Shown one piece after another: positions 34,863-43,585 of a DNA stretch of 64,000 nucleotides. A program made the position numbers and the translations under genes. The DNA is from Microvirga massiliensis (GTDB taxonomy: Bacteria > Pseudomonadota > Alphaproteobacteria > Rhizobiales > Beijerinckiaceae), in assembly GCF_001006805.1 (NCBI RefSeq), contig NZ_LN811361.1:67248-131247 (forward strand). Reading direction: 5' to 3'. A model generated the notes under the pieces. The model was given only the letters and a program-made list of their open reading frames with translations. It searched no databases and was not told the DNA's origin. How positions within the stretch are numbered: position 1 is the first letter of the stretch; every line of letters starts with the position of its first letter.

Positions 34863-36191
34863 ATGACGGAGCACGTCGTCAAACTGCCAGATATCGGTGA
34901 GGGTGTCGCGGAAGCCGAACTCGTGGAGTGGCATGTCAAGACCGGCGACCTCGTTCGAGAGGATACGATCCTGGCTGCCGTAATGACCGACAAGGCGACC
35001 GTCGAGATTCCATCGCCCGTCGAGGGCGAGGTTCTCTGGCTGGGTGCGGAAGTCGGCGACATGGTGCCTGTCGGCTCCGAGCTCGTCCGCCTCAAGACCG
35101 TCGGCGATCACTCGGCCGTCGCTGCGCCTCCAAAGCGCGAGCCGAAGCCCCCGGCTGCGGCCGCTCCTGAATCTCGTGCACCGAGCGGCGAGCCGGCAGC
35201 GCAGCCCCCCTCGCGCAGAGAGGACACGCCGCCCCGACCGGCCGCGGCGGCCGCAACGGAGAGGCCTGCGCGGGCTGCATCGTCACGGCAGCTCCTCCGC
35301 AACGCTCCTCGTCCAGAGGGCGAGAAGCCTCTGGCATCACCGGCGGTTCGCCTGAGGGCAAGAGAGGCGGGATTGGACCTGCGCCAGATTCCCGGCACGG
35401 GACCGGCGGGCCGCATCACCCATGAGGATCTCGATGCATTCCTGGCTCATGGACCTGCGCCTGCAAGAGCGCCCGGCCTGCAGACGAAGACTTTCGTGGA
35501 AGACGTCAAAGTCGTCGGCCTGCGCCGCAGGATCGCCGAAAAGATGTCGCTCGCGAAATCGCGCATTCCTCACATCACCTATGTCGAGGAGATCGATGTC
35601 ACCGCGCTCGAGGAGCTTCGCACGACGCTCAACCAGCAGAAGCGCGAGAGCCGACCGAAATTGACGTTTCTGCCCTTCCTGATGCGCGCCATGGTCCGCG
35701 CGATTGCCGAGCAGCCCAACGTCAACGCTCTTTACGACGATGAAGCAGGTGTCCTGCATCAGCACGCAGGCGTCCACATCGGCATCGCGACGCAGACGCC
35801 TGCGGGCCTGACGGTGCCGGTGGTAAAGCATACGGAGGCGCTCGATATCTGGGGCTGCGCAACGGAGCTGAACCGCCTAGCGCAAGCTGCAAGGGCGGGA
35901 AGCGCGGCCCGCGAGGAGCTGACGGGCTCGACCATCACGATCACCTCGCTGGGCGCGATGGGCGGCGTCGTGTCGACGCCGATCATCAATCATCCCGAGG
36001 TCGCGATCGTCGGCGTCAACAAGATCATGGTGCGCCCGGTCTGGGATGGCTCGTCCTTCGTTCCGCGCCGGATGATGAACCTGTCCTCGAGCTTCGATCA
36101 CCGCGTCGTGGATGGCTGGGATGCCGCCGTTTTCGTGCAGCGCATCAAGTCGCTGCTGGAAACCCCGGCACTGATCTTCATGGATGAATGA
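34863..36191 (+). CDS. bkdB: Branched-chain 2-oxoacid dehydrogenase E2 (dihydrolipoyl acyltransferase)
   Basis: A 442-residue E2 core protein. Residues 1-80 are a single lipoyl domain with lipoylated K44 (MTDKATVEI); a Pro/Ala/Arg linker follows; residues about 155-190 are the E1/E3-binding domain (ASPAVRLRAREAGLDLRQI); the rest is the catalytic domain ending in SFDHRVVDGWDAA, with active-site H413 and D417. It transfers the acyl group to CoA. The single lipoyl domain fits Bkd rather than the multi-domain pyruvate E2. Confidence 0.92.
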   Translation: MTEHVVKLPDIGEGVAEAELVEWHVKTGDLVREDTILAAVMTDKATVEIPSPVEGEVLWLGAEVGDMVPVGSELVRLKTVGDHSAVAAPPKREPKPPAAAAPESRAPSGEPAAQPPSRREDTPPRPAAAAATERPARAASSRQLLRNAPRPEGEKPLASPAVRLRAREAGLDLRQIPGTGPAGRITHEDLDAFLAHGPAPARAPGLQTKTFVEDVKVVGLRRRIAEKMSLAKSRIPHITYVEEIDVTALEELRTTLNQQKRESRPKLTFLPFLMRAMVRAIAEQPNVNALYDDEAGVLHQHAGVHIGIATQTPAGLTVPVVKHTEALDIWGCATELNRLAQAARAGSAAREELTGSTITITSLGAMGGVVSTPIINHPEVAIVGVNKIMVRPVWDGSSFVPRRMMNLSSSFDHRVVDGWDAAVFVQRIKSLLETPALIFMDE

Positions 36192-36263
36192 GTCCGGTGG
36201 GACAGGTGAATGGCCCCGCGCATTCTGCAATGACGGCTCGGGTCCACGGAGGCATTTGATCGG

Positions 36264-37655
36264 ATGAAAGAGATCTCCTGCAAGCTCCTGGTGATCGGTG
36301 CGGGACCTGGCGGCTATATCTGCGCCATCCGGGCGGGCCAGCTCGGAATCGACACCGTCATCGTCGAGGCGAAGAAGCCGGGTGGAACCTGCCTGAATGT
36401 CGGCTGCATCCCGTCCAAGGCCCTGATCCACGCTGCCGACGAATTCGAGATGATGGCGCGCAGCGCGGCCCGCGAGAGCCCGCTCGGCATTTCCGTTGGC
36501 CGGCCCGAGCTCGATTTCGCGAAAACCATAGCCTGGAAGAATAGAATGGTCGGGCGGCTCACCGGCGGGGTGTCGGGCCTCCTGAAGAAAGCGCGCGTGA
36601 AGATGGTCGCGGGTTGGGCGCGCTTTCGCGACGGCAAGACCGTCGAGGTCGAAACGGAGACGGGGCTGCAGGTGATCCGAGCCGAGCAGATCGTCATCGC
36701 CACCGGATCCGAATCGGTCGAGCTGCCGTCCCTGCCCTTCGGAGGCCCGGTGATCTCGTCGACCGAAGCGCTCTCCTTGGCTCAGGTACCGGGCAGGCTC
36801 GTCGTGGTGGGTGGAGGTTATATCGGCCTCGAGCTCGGGACGGCCTTCGCCAAGCTGGGAGCGGCGGTGACCGTCATAGAAGCCGAGGCACGCATTCTCC
36901 CTCAATACGATGCGGAGCTGACGCGGCCTGTCGCAAAACGCCTGGACGAGATCGGGATCGAGGTGCTGACCGGCTGCAGGGCGAAAGGGCTCAAAGGCGA
37001 CGTGCTAACGATCGAGATGGCGGACGGACGGCAAGAGACGCGCACCGCCGACAGGATTCTCGTGACCGTCGGACGCAGGCCGGTCACCGACGGCTGGGGG
37101 CTCGATGCGATTGATCTCGACATGAACGGACGGTTCATTCGCATCGACGACAGGTGCCGCACCTCGATGCGCGGCGTCTATGCGATCGGAGACGTGACGG
37201 GTGAGCCGATGCTGGCGCATCGGGCGATGGCGCAAGGCGAGATGGTGGCCGAGATCGTCGCGGGCCAGAACCGGGTCTGGGACAGAATCTGCATCCCGGC
37301 CGTGTGCTTCACCGATCCCGAGATCGTCGCAGTCGGCCTCTCACCCGGAGAAGCGAAGGCTTCCGGGATCGACATCAAGACGGGTCTGTTTCCCTTTCAG
37401 GCCAACGGGCGCGCGATGACCCTGGGGCGGGAAGCTGGCTTCGTCCGCGTCGTCGCGAGGGCGGACAATCACCTTCTCCTCGGGATCCAGGCTGTCGGTG
37501 CGGGCATCTCGGAACTGTCGGCCGGCTTCGCCCTGGCCCTCGAGATGCGGGCGCGCCTCGAAGATATCGCCGGCACGATTCATGCCCATCCGACCCAGAG
37601 CGAAGGCCTGCTCGAGGCCGCCTTCGGGGCTCTGGGCCACCCTCTTCACATCTGA
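36264..37655 (+). CDS. lpdV: Dihydrolipoamide dehydrogenase (E3) of the branched-chain complex
   Basis: A 463-residue pyridine-nucleotide disulphide oxidoreductase. FAD motif VIGAGPGGYICAIRAG, redox disulphide C43/C48 in GGTCLNVGCIPSK, NAD motif VVGGGYIGLELG, YAIGDVTGEPMLAHRA, and the C-terminal HAHPTQSE carrying the catalytic His-Glu pair. It reoxidises the dihydrolipoyl group of E2. It lies 72 bases after E2 in the same direction; a dedicated E3 completes the complex in one operon. No bkdR (Lrp-type) regulator is adjacent. Confidence 0.92.
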   Translation: MKEISCKLLVIGAGPGGYICAIRAGQLGIDTVIVEAKKPGGTCLNVGCIPSKALIHAADEFEMMARSAARESPLGISVGRPELDFAKTIAWKNRMVGRLTGGVSGLLKKARVKMVAGWARFRDGKTVEVETETGLQVIRAEQIVIATGSESVELPSLPFGGPVISSTEALSLAQVPGRLVVVGGGYIGLELGTAFAKLGAAVTVIEAEARILPQYDAELTRPVAKRLDEIGIEVLTGCRAKGLKGDVLTIEMADGRQETRTADRILVTVGRRPVTDGWGLDAIDLDMNGRFIRIDDRCRTSMRGVYAIGDVTGEPMLAHRAMAQGEMVAEIVAGQNRVWDRICIPAVCFTDPEIVAVGLSPGEAKASGIDIKTGLFPFQANGRAMTLGREAGFVRVVARADNHLLLGIQAVGAGISELSAGFALALEMRARLEDIAGTIHAHPTQSEGLLEAAFGALGHPLHI

Positions 37656-37785
37656 GCCCCACCTCACCGCTACCCTCGCTCGGAAACGGGCCAGAGCGGA
37701 GTTCCAGCCTTGTACCCGCTCTGTCGGGTTCCCAACAGACGAAGAACGATTCGCTCGTATATCCGTCACGATATTACCTAACGGA

Positions 37786-38079
37786 ATGGCGTCGTACATG
37801 GCTAATGCAAAGCAGCAGATTGAGAATGATGTTGCGTCACCACGTACCTATTGCCCCGATCTCCAGCCGGTCATGCAATCGCTGCTCCGCACGCTGGCTG
37901 ACATCGAGTTCGATTTCGAACAGGAGCGGGAGCGTCTTGAAAGCAGCACCAGCGACTCGCGTGTGAAGGCCCTCGTGCTCGAGAAGTTGCGCGCGAGGCA
38001 TCGCGAGCGGCGCGAGCCATATGATCGTCAACTGGCGCTCCTGCAGGACCGTATTCGGCCGACGCCGGACTGGTCCTGA
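37786..38079 (+). CDS. Small helical hypothetical protein
   Basis: A 97-residue acidic/basic helical protein: YCPDLQPVMQSLLRTLADIE, FDFEQERERLE, LEKLRARHRERREPYDRQL. The charge pattern suggests a coiled coil. Two in-frame ATGs (37786 and 37798) are near a weak AACGGA site. No family recognised. It follows the bkd operon by 130 bases and is probably independent. Confidence 0.55.
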   Translation: MASYMANAKQQIENDVASPRTYCPDLQPVMQSLLRTLADIEFDFEQERERLESSTSDSRVKALVLEKLRARHRERREPYDRQLALLQDRIRPTPDWS

Positions 38080-38496
38080 CCTGTCGTAGCCGAGACACGG
38101 CAGGAAAGAAGGTCCATATTGGAAGCATTTGCGACGGCAGGCGGGATAAGGACCGGTTCTTGTATGTGCCGGCCGAGGTTCGCTGCCTGGAGCGCCGAGC
38201 ATGAGCATCGCTGGCCTCGGGCTTGAATTCTGATTCCGTACCAGCCACGCCACCGGGCCAACTGCCTGTCCGACAAGGCTGAAGATACCGGGATTGCGCA
38301 TCGGGTCGTGCTTCCGGTCGCCGTTGCAGCCTCTTGATGGGCTTTCTCGGCCCAATCCTGTGCTTCTTGTTCGATCCATCCCGGACCACGGGGCCGTATT
38401 CCCCTCTAAGCCCAAGGTACGAGTACCTTCGACCGGCGGAAGTCCTTTCCTTCAGCGTGTTTTGAGCGCATGATTCGAAAAGCGGAGGGCACCGCC
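38080..38496. other. Intergenic region, nothing recognised
   Basis: About 420 bases between two small-protein genes. The longest frames are antisense extensions without family likeness. No strong hairpin, EcfG-type site or repeat from elsewhere in the window was found. Confidence 0.35.
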
Positions 38497-38601
38497 ATGT
38501 TCGATCGCTTGAGACTTCACGTGTTGGAGCAGGGCCAGTCAATTTCCGTTGCTCTGCTGGCAGTCCTCTTTTGCGGAGCACTGCTTCTCGGATTCCTCTG
38601 A
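38497..38601 (+). CDS. Very small single-helix membrane protein (34 residues)
   Basis: A 35-codon frame preceded by GGAGGG with 7-base spacing, a strong translation signal. The peptide has a polar start (MFDRLRLHVLEQGQS) and then a hydrophobic helix (ISVALLAVLFCGALLLGFL) ending directly at the stop. This is the architecture of regulatory small membrane proteins. No homologue is recognised. It lies 128 bases before another small membrane protein gene. Confidence 0.55.
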   Translation: MFDRLRLHVLEQGQSISVALLAVLFCGALLLGFL

Positions 38602-38729
38602 ACGCGCTCCCCCGCATCGGCCGCTTTCGGGAGAGGCGACACGGGCGGGGTAAAATTGGCCCAAGCGCAGCATGTGCCGGTCTGACAGCTGGCAGGGTCA
38701 TGGCATCCGGCATCACTCAAGGAGGGAAT

Positions 38730-38921
38730 ATGCGCCACATTTCCTGGATCGCCCTCACCTTTCTGGTCGTATCATCGGCGCTTGCGCAGACCACCACACC
38801 CGCTTCCCCGGCGCCGGGCGGAACGACGGGCACCACCGCGAATTGGTGGTGGATCATTCTGCTCGTCATCATCGTCGCGGCCGCGATCTGGTATTTCATG
38901 CGGTCCAGAAATCGAATCTGA
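38730..38921 (+). CDS. Small exported/membrane protein
   Basis: A 63-residue protein with an N-terminal signal (MRHISWIALTFLVVSSALAQ, cleavage after ALA), a Thr/Pro/Gly linker, and a C-terminal transmembrane helix (WWWIILLVIIVAAAIWYFM) with a basic stop-transfer (RSRNRI). AAGGAGGG precedes the ATG at 38730. If the signal is cleaved, the product is a mini membrane protein of about 44 residues. Unknown function. Confidence 0.65.
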   Translation: MRHISWIALTFLVVSSALAQTTTPASPAPGGTTGTTANWWWIILLVIIVAAAIWYFMRSRNRI

Positions 38922-39035
38922 CGACAAGCGCGCTCCTTCGGCAGACAGGATCAGCGCGGACGGAATCCTCGAGATCTCCGCCGGACGCGGATGTCGCGGG
39001 AATTCCGCTCAGTCATGCAAGCCGTTTCGTACCGC

Positions 39036-39704
39036 TCATGCAGGTGAGGAGCCGAACTGGACGTGCGGATCGCGGACGCTTGTGAACACGGGCGACGCTT
39101 GCGACCGATTCCCTGCGACGATTTCCGATATGGTTGTCGCAATCTTCTCTCCTCCCTTTGCGGACGGCTCGATCGGATTGGCATAGTCGTCTGGTTCGGA
39201 GCAGATCAGGCGAAGATCGATCAGAGGGAGCCGACGCGCAAAGGCTGCGCGGGTGATCACGTCATTGAAGATGGCGAGTCCGGTCACGACGAGGCGCTGC
39301 TCCTGCGGATCCGGAAATCGAGCATCATAAATGGTGCAGAGGGTCGTCGGGAGCCGAAACCGGATCACCGCGTCCAGCATCGCGTCGTAATCGCGGGCGA
39401 ACCGGTCACGAATATCGGCCAGCCGGTTCAGGACGTCCGCCACGGAGCGGGCTGCCTGCCGAAGAACATCGCTTTGCTGGAGAGCATCGTTGCCGCCTGC
39501 ACTCACGACGAGATGGGTCGCCTCCGACGGGATGTTCCGCAGTTGAGACGCGACGTCCCGAGCCGTCGCCCCATCGACAGCACAGAGGGTGGCTCGCCAG
39601 CCGGGCGGAAGCATTGCCCGGACTTGCCTCACCACGTCGGGCTGACCTGGGACGTAAGCAGCATTGTCGAAGATAGAATCGCCGAGGAGAACGACGTGAC
39701 TCAT
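39036..39704 (-). CDS. SGNH/GDSL hydrolase family protein
   Basis: A 222-residue esterase-fold protein: block I VVLLGDSIFDNAAY with the nucleophile serine, block III VVSAGGNDALQQSD with the oxyanion-hole Gly and Asn. No signal peptide, so it should be cytoplasmic. The usual block V D-x-x-H is not clear at the C-terminus: the frame ends ...PHVQFGSSPA, in which PH-V may be a remnant. Substrate unknown. Transcribed alone on the minus strand. Confidence 0.78.
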   Translation of the reverse strand: MSHVVLLGDSIFDNAAYVPGQPDVVRQVRAMLPPGWRATLCAVDGATARDVASQLRNIPSEATHLVVSAGGNDALQQSDVLRQAARSVADVLNRLADIRDRFARDYDAMLDAVIRFRLPTTLCTIYDARFPDPQEQRLVVTGLAIFNDVITRAAFARRLPLIDLRLICSEPDDYANPIEPSAKGGEKIATTISEIVAGNRSQASPVFTSVRDPHVQFGSSPA

Positions 39705-39856
39705 GCCGCTTCAATCTCCAGCCGCTCTCCGCCTCTCGCCAAGGCTCTCACGCCTGCCAGGTCGAATCCGGCTGCGGCGCAGTTCGTCCAGATCTCTACT
39801 TGCCGGGGCACACCCGAGGCGAATGGAATCGATGCACTACGCGAGCTGAGTGAATC

Positions 39857-40024
39857 TCACTCCTCCAGTGCCCGTCTGATCCGTCGTGCCGCCTCCTTCG
39901 AGGCAACGCCCTCCGTAAACCAGGCGAGCACCGTGAGGTTCAGGTCTCCCGTGACGAGCCTTCTGGCATGGGCAGGAAGATGTCGCGCGACCTCCTGAAG
40001 ATAGGAGGAAAAGTTGCCGGACAT
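39857..40024 (-). CDS. Small hypothetical protein
   Basis: A 55-residue protein (MSGNFSSYLQEVARHLPAHA and so on, ending RRIRRALEE) starting at ATG 40024; GGAGG is 5 bases upstream, and another ATG at 40027 is directly before it. Predicted helical and basic. No family recognised. Confidence 0.45.
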   Translation of the reverse strand: MSGNFSSYLQEVARHLPAHARRLVTGDLNLTVLAWFTEGVASKEAARRIRRALEE

Positions 40025-40182
40025 CATGGCCTCCGCAATCAAGAATAAGCTCAGCATCTCACCGCGGCTATGGCCGCGGGTTCAAGGCGGCTCTCCGTCT
40101 TAAGCCTCTTACTCTGCTGCCTGGCAGAGATCAGGCCGATCGGGTGTCAATGGAGCCGGATCGCGGTCGAAGTCGGCATCGC

Positions 40183-40587
40183 TCAGATGCTCAGGGCCCC
40201 AGCCTCGTCTTCCGCTCTGCGGCTGGGACGCAGCCCCTCGCGCAGCACCACATCCTTGTCGGTCCGCTCGGCCTTGTTGTCGCGCAGCGCGCGTTTGGCG
40301 CGGCGCAACTGCTTGGCAACCTTGTTCAGGGCCGAGTTGAAGGCTGCATAAATGTCCTTGTTCTTCGCCTCGCCGCTCATCATGCGGAGCGCGCCCATCT
40401 GCATATTGACCGTGCAGTAATAGGTGATCCCTTCCTTCTTGAAATAAACGGTGCCTGCATTGAGCCGACCAAAGTATTTTCCCGCAACTTGAAGGACGTT
40501 CTTTCTCACGTATTCCGGAAGAATCTCCCCGAGATCCACTGTCGCACTCTCGACGGTGATAGTCCGGTCAACGCTGCTCAATTTCAT
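40183..40587 (-). CDS. Ribosome hibernation-promoting factor/RaiA family protein
   Basis: A 134-residue S30AE-fold protein: VESATVDLGEILPEYVRKNV, KYFGRLNAGTVYFKKEG, and IYAAFNSALNKVAKQLRRAK follow the HPF pattern. It lacks the C-terminal dimerisation domain of long HPF, so it is a short form, possibly a second paralogue in the genome. HPF/RaiA bind the 30S decoding region and silence ribosomes in stationary phase. CAGGAGG precedes the ATG. No EcfG-type box is seen immediately upstream. Confidence 0.83.
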   Translation of the reverse strand: MKLSSVDRTITVESATVDLGEILPEYVRKNVLQVAGKYFGRLNAGTVYFKKEGITYYCTVNMQMGALRMMSGEAKNKDIYAAFNSALNKVAKQLRRAKRALRDNKAERTDKDVVLREGLRPSRRAEDEAGALSI

Positions 40588-40895
40588 GCGATGATCCTCC
40601 TGCTCTCGGTCCTGGTAGACTCGAAACGCAGGGCTCCGCTCCTGGTTTCGTCTACCCTGAGGCTAATGTGATGGCTTCCGAGGCAAACGCCAAGTCCACC
40701 TGGCTTGGCCATATGCGGCCCTTCGTCCCGCACATACGATCAGCGCGATCCCCGCCGTGCTGCAGCACGGCCGTAGCCTGCGAGCATGTCGGGTCCGTAA
40801 GTGAGGACTGACGGGGCAGAAGCACGCTTGCCGGGGACCCCGAAGGCTTTCGAGCGGCTCGAAGCCTCGTGGTCCGCGCCCGGCCAGAACCGCCG

Positions 40896-41339
40896 TCAAC
40901 GCTGCGGGGCAGCTTGGCCGGATGCGAGCAGATCCCTGATCTCGGCCAGAAGCTTCACGTCGGCGGGAATTTCCGGCGCCTTGGGCACATCGACCTTCTC
41001 ATCCTCCTTGCGCTGGAGTCTGTTCATGCCCCGGATCACGAGGAACAACACCCAGGCGACGATCAGGAAATTGAGAGCGACGGTGATGAACTGCCCATAG
41101 CCTACGACCGCCCCCTGCTTTTTCGCATCGACATAGGCGGCGCCCTCCTGGATGCTCGACGAGAGGGGCAGATAATAATTGGAGAAGTCGAGTCCGCCCG
41201 TGATGGCGCCGACAATCGGCATGATGATGTCGTTCACGAGCGACGTGACGATGGCGCCGAAAGCCGCGCCAATGATGACGCCGACAGCGAGGTCGACGAC
41301 ATTGCCGCGCATCGCAAATTTTTTGAACTCCTCGAGCAT
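40896..41339 (-). CDS. mscL: Large-conductance mechanosensitive channel MscL
   Basis: A 147-residue MscL: N-terminal amphipathic helix MLEEFKKFAMRGNVVDLAVG, pore helix GVIIGAAFGAIVTSLVNDII, second helix (FITVALNFLIVAWVLFLVIR) and the C-terminal bundle (DVKLLAEIRDLLASG). It opens under hypo-osmotic stress. GGGAGGTGGGA precedes ATG 41339; the open frame to 41420 is spurious. The size and all family features are complete. Confidence 0.93.
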   Translation of the reverse strand: MLEEFKKFAMRGNVVDLAVGVIIGAAFGAIVTSLVNDIIMPIVGAITGGLDFSNYYLPLSSSIQEGAAYVDAKKQGAVVGYGQFITVALNFLIVAWVLFLVIRGMNRLQRKEDEKVDVPKAPEIPADVKLLAEIRDLLASGQAAPQR

Positions 41340-42139
41340 TCCCACCTCCCTGATGGCGCCATGAGCGCCTCCGAAGGCAGTGCCCCAGACACGCCGGCTC
41401 CAACAGCAAAGCCTATCCAATTGCCCCCATCAAGGGGCGTGCAGGCGAAATGCGTGCCGGAGAGTCTCCCGGCCAGATCGAGGAATGCTGAATACGCCGA
41501 GAGTGCCGGGTTCGGCGGCCTCATCAGCGCGGCTCGAGCAGTCGGTCCTGCAGTGTACCGAAATGAGTTTTCCGGCAGAAGACGGGGCGGGGCGGGTCCG
41601 GAGATTTGATCGTGCGGGTCGGCTAATGCTGCCTCTTTCGCAGTTCGTGCGGCGTTCGCGCCTACCGCGGCGGCTGTCGAGGAGGAGTTGATGCCGGTCC
41701 CAAGGAAAAGATCCATCTTCCTCCAAGTTCGTCCCCCTCCCGGCCTTGACCCCGGGAAGGGAGACACCTCTTGACCGGCTCGGAGAATATGATCGAGCCA
41801 AGCGTCAAGTGGGAGTGATACGTAGGAGTAGCGCCAACGCGTGGTCGGAAGAGGGTGAGGTTCATCGGAATTTCTCCCTCGTCGCGGCAGCTTTTGTCCT
41901 TGGCCTGTCCAGCGCGCATGCCCAGTTCACGCCCTCGGCACCAGACAGCAGTTCAGTATCTATATCGGGCTCACTTCAGATTCTGAACTGGAACCCTTGC
42001 GAGCAGGTGTGAGATCTTTGTGCGTCCGATCGGCAGGATTGCGCGAAGCGTCCCGGCCAGGGTCGAGCCGCCACGACAACTCACCAACGGCGACCGGTCG
42101 GAAGTAGCGGACCACCTGCATAGGTTCGAGGAACCGATC
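41340..42139. other. Region without a convincing gene
   Basis: Eight hundred bases between divergent mscL and the flavoprotein gene. The frames present are shadows. On the plus strand around 41860-42012 a frame encodes a signal-peptide-like stretch (FSLVAAAFVLGLSSAHAQ) and then 30 residues to a stop, but it has no good start codon or ribosome-binding site; it could be a broken secreted-protein gene. Confidence 0.35.
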
Positions 42140-43585
42140 ATGAGCACGTTATCGATCATGACATTACATGGGCAAGAAGCCCCGATCTCGCCGGAAGTCT
42201 TGCTCGAACTCACGAGTAAGGTTGGCGGTAAGATCATGCAGAAAGGCGATCCCGGGTATGACGACGCACGCCGGATCTGGAACGGGATGGTCGACCGCTC
42301 GCCTGCGCTCATCGTCCGTTGCGCAGGTTCGGCAGACGTGGTGCAAGCCATCGCTTTCGCACGCCAGCACCAGCTGTTACTGGCGGTTCGGAGCGGCGGG
42401 CACAACATTGCAGGCAATGCCGTTTGCGAGGGCGGCTTGATGATCGATCTATCGGGCATGATGGGAGTCCGGGTCGATCCTGTCGCCAAAAAGGCCTGGG
42501 TTGAACCCGGAGCAACACTGGCTGATCTCGACCGAGAAACTCAGGCTTTCGGGCTCGCGGTGCCGACCGGCATCAACTCGACGACCGGGATCGCCGGCCT
42601 GACGCTTGGCGGCGGTTTCGGCTGGATCACCCGCAAGTTCGGGTTGACCATCGACAGTCTTGTCTCCGCGGACGTGATCACTGCCGAAGGGAAGCTCGTG
42701 CGCGCGTCCGCCGAGGAAAACGAAGATTTGTTCTGGGCGATCCGGGGCGGCGGCGGCAACTTTGGCATTGTCACCGGCTTCGAGTTCAACCTGCACCCAG
42801 TCGGCCCGGAGGTTCTGTCGGGACTCGTGGTGCATCCGTTCGAGGATGCGGCCAAGCTTCTGAAGCAATATCGAGCCGCGGTCGACAATGCGCCCGAGGA
42901 ACTGACCTGCTGGGCCGTGATGCGCCGGGCACCTCCGCTACCATTCCTGCCTACGGACTGGCATGGACGCGAGGTTCTGATCCTTGCGATGTGCTATCTT
43001 GGGGATCCAGCCGAAGGCGCGAGGGTGACACAGGAGCTTCGCTCGCTTGGCAAGCCGATTGCCGACGTCGTGGGACCACACCGATTTGTGGATTGGCAAG
43101 GAGCCTTCGATCCGCTCCTCTCGCCGGGAGCACGCAACTACTGGAAGAGCCACGATCTCGATGGGTTACCCGATGGCGCGATCGAGGCGATTGTCGACGC
43201 AGTGCACACACTGCCCAGCGATGAGGCCGAGGTGTTCATCGCACATGTCGGTGGCGCGATGAGTCACGTGGCGCCCGATGCGACCGCGTTTCCGCAGCGA
43301 CGGTCCCACTTTGTCATGAATGTCCATGCCCGCTGGCGTGACAGAAAGGATGACAGCCATTGCACCGCGTGGGCAAGGCATCTGTTCGGTGCGACTGAGC
43401 CGTTTGCCACCGGCAGCGCGTATGTCAACTTCATGCCGGATGACGAGACCGAACGCGTCGAGAAGATATATGGGCTGAATTACCGCCGGCTTGCAGAGAT
43501 CAAGGGTCAGTACGACCCCGACAACGTATTCCGCTTGAACCAGAACATCCGGCCTGTTCCGCATCACACGGGACATCTGGCCTGA
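42140..43585 (+). CDS. BBE-type FAD-binding oxidoreductase
   Basis: A 481-residue flavoprotein of the berberine-bridge/FAD-linked oxidase family. The PP-loop region is LAVRSGGHNIAGNAV, whose histidine is the usual covalent flavin link; GLTLGGGFGWITRKFGLTID and AIRGGGGNFGIVTGFEF are FAD-binding blocks; the C-terminal BBE motif is NYRRLAEIKGQYDPDNVF. Such enzymes oxidise sugars, alkaloids or alcohols and reduce O2. The start at 42140 follows CGAGGA. Its stop shares an A with the ATG of the downstream alcohol dehydrogenase gene, so the two are coupled. Confidence 0.88.
   Translation: MSTLSIMTLHGQEAPISPEVLLELTSKVGGKIMQKGDPGYDDARRIWNGMVDRSPALIVRCAGSADVVQAIAFARQHQLLLAVRSGGHNIAGNAVCEGGLMIDLSGMMGVRVDPVAKKAWVEPGATLADLDRETQAFGLAVPTGINSTTGIAGLTLGGGFGWITRKFGLTIDSLVSADVITAEGKLVRASAEENEDLFWAIRGGGGNFGIVTGFEFNLHPVGPEVLSGLVVHPFEDAAKLLKQYRAAVDNAPEELTCWAVMRRAPPLPFLPTDWHGREVLILAMCYLGDPAEGARVTQELRSLGKPIADVVGPHRFVDWQGAFDPLLSPGARNYWKSHDLDGLPDGAIEAIVDAVHTLPSDEAEVFIAHVGGAMSHVAPDATAFPQRRSHFVMNVHARWRDRKDDSHCTAWARHLFGATEPFATGSAYVNFMPDDETERVEKIYGLNYRRLAEIKGQYDPDNVFRLNQNIRPVPHHTGHLA

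Noticed and set aside
40663..40899. 78-codon minus-strand frame after mscL
   Set aside because: It overlaps the mscL stop region only slightly but has low-likelihood composition (Arg/Cys/Pro) and no ribosome-binding site.
41860..42012. Signal-peptide-like stretch (FSLVAAAFVLGLSSAHAQ) in a short plus-strand frame
   Set aside because: No valid start codon with ribosome-binding site close by, and only about 30 residues follow; at most a gene remnant.
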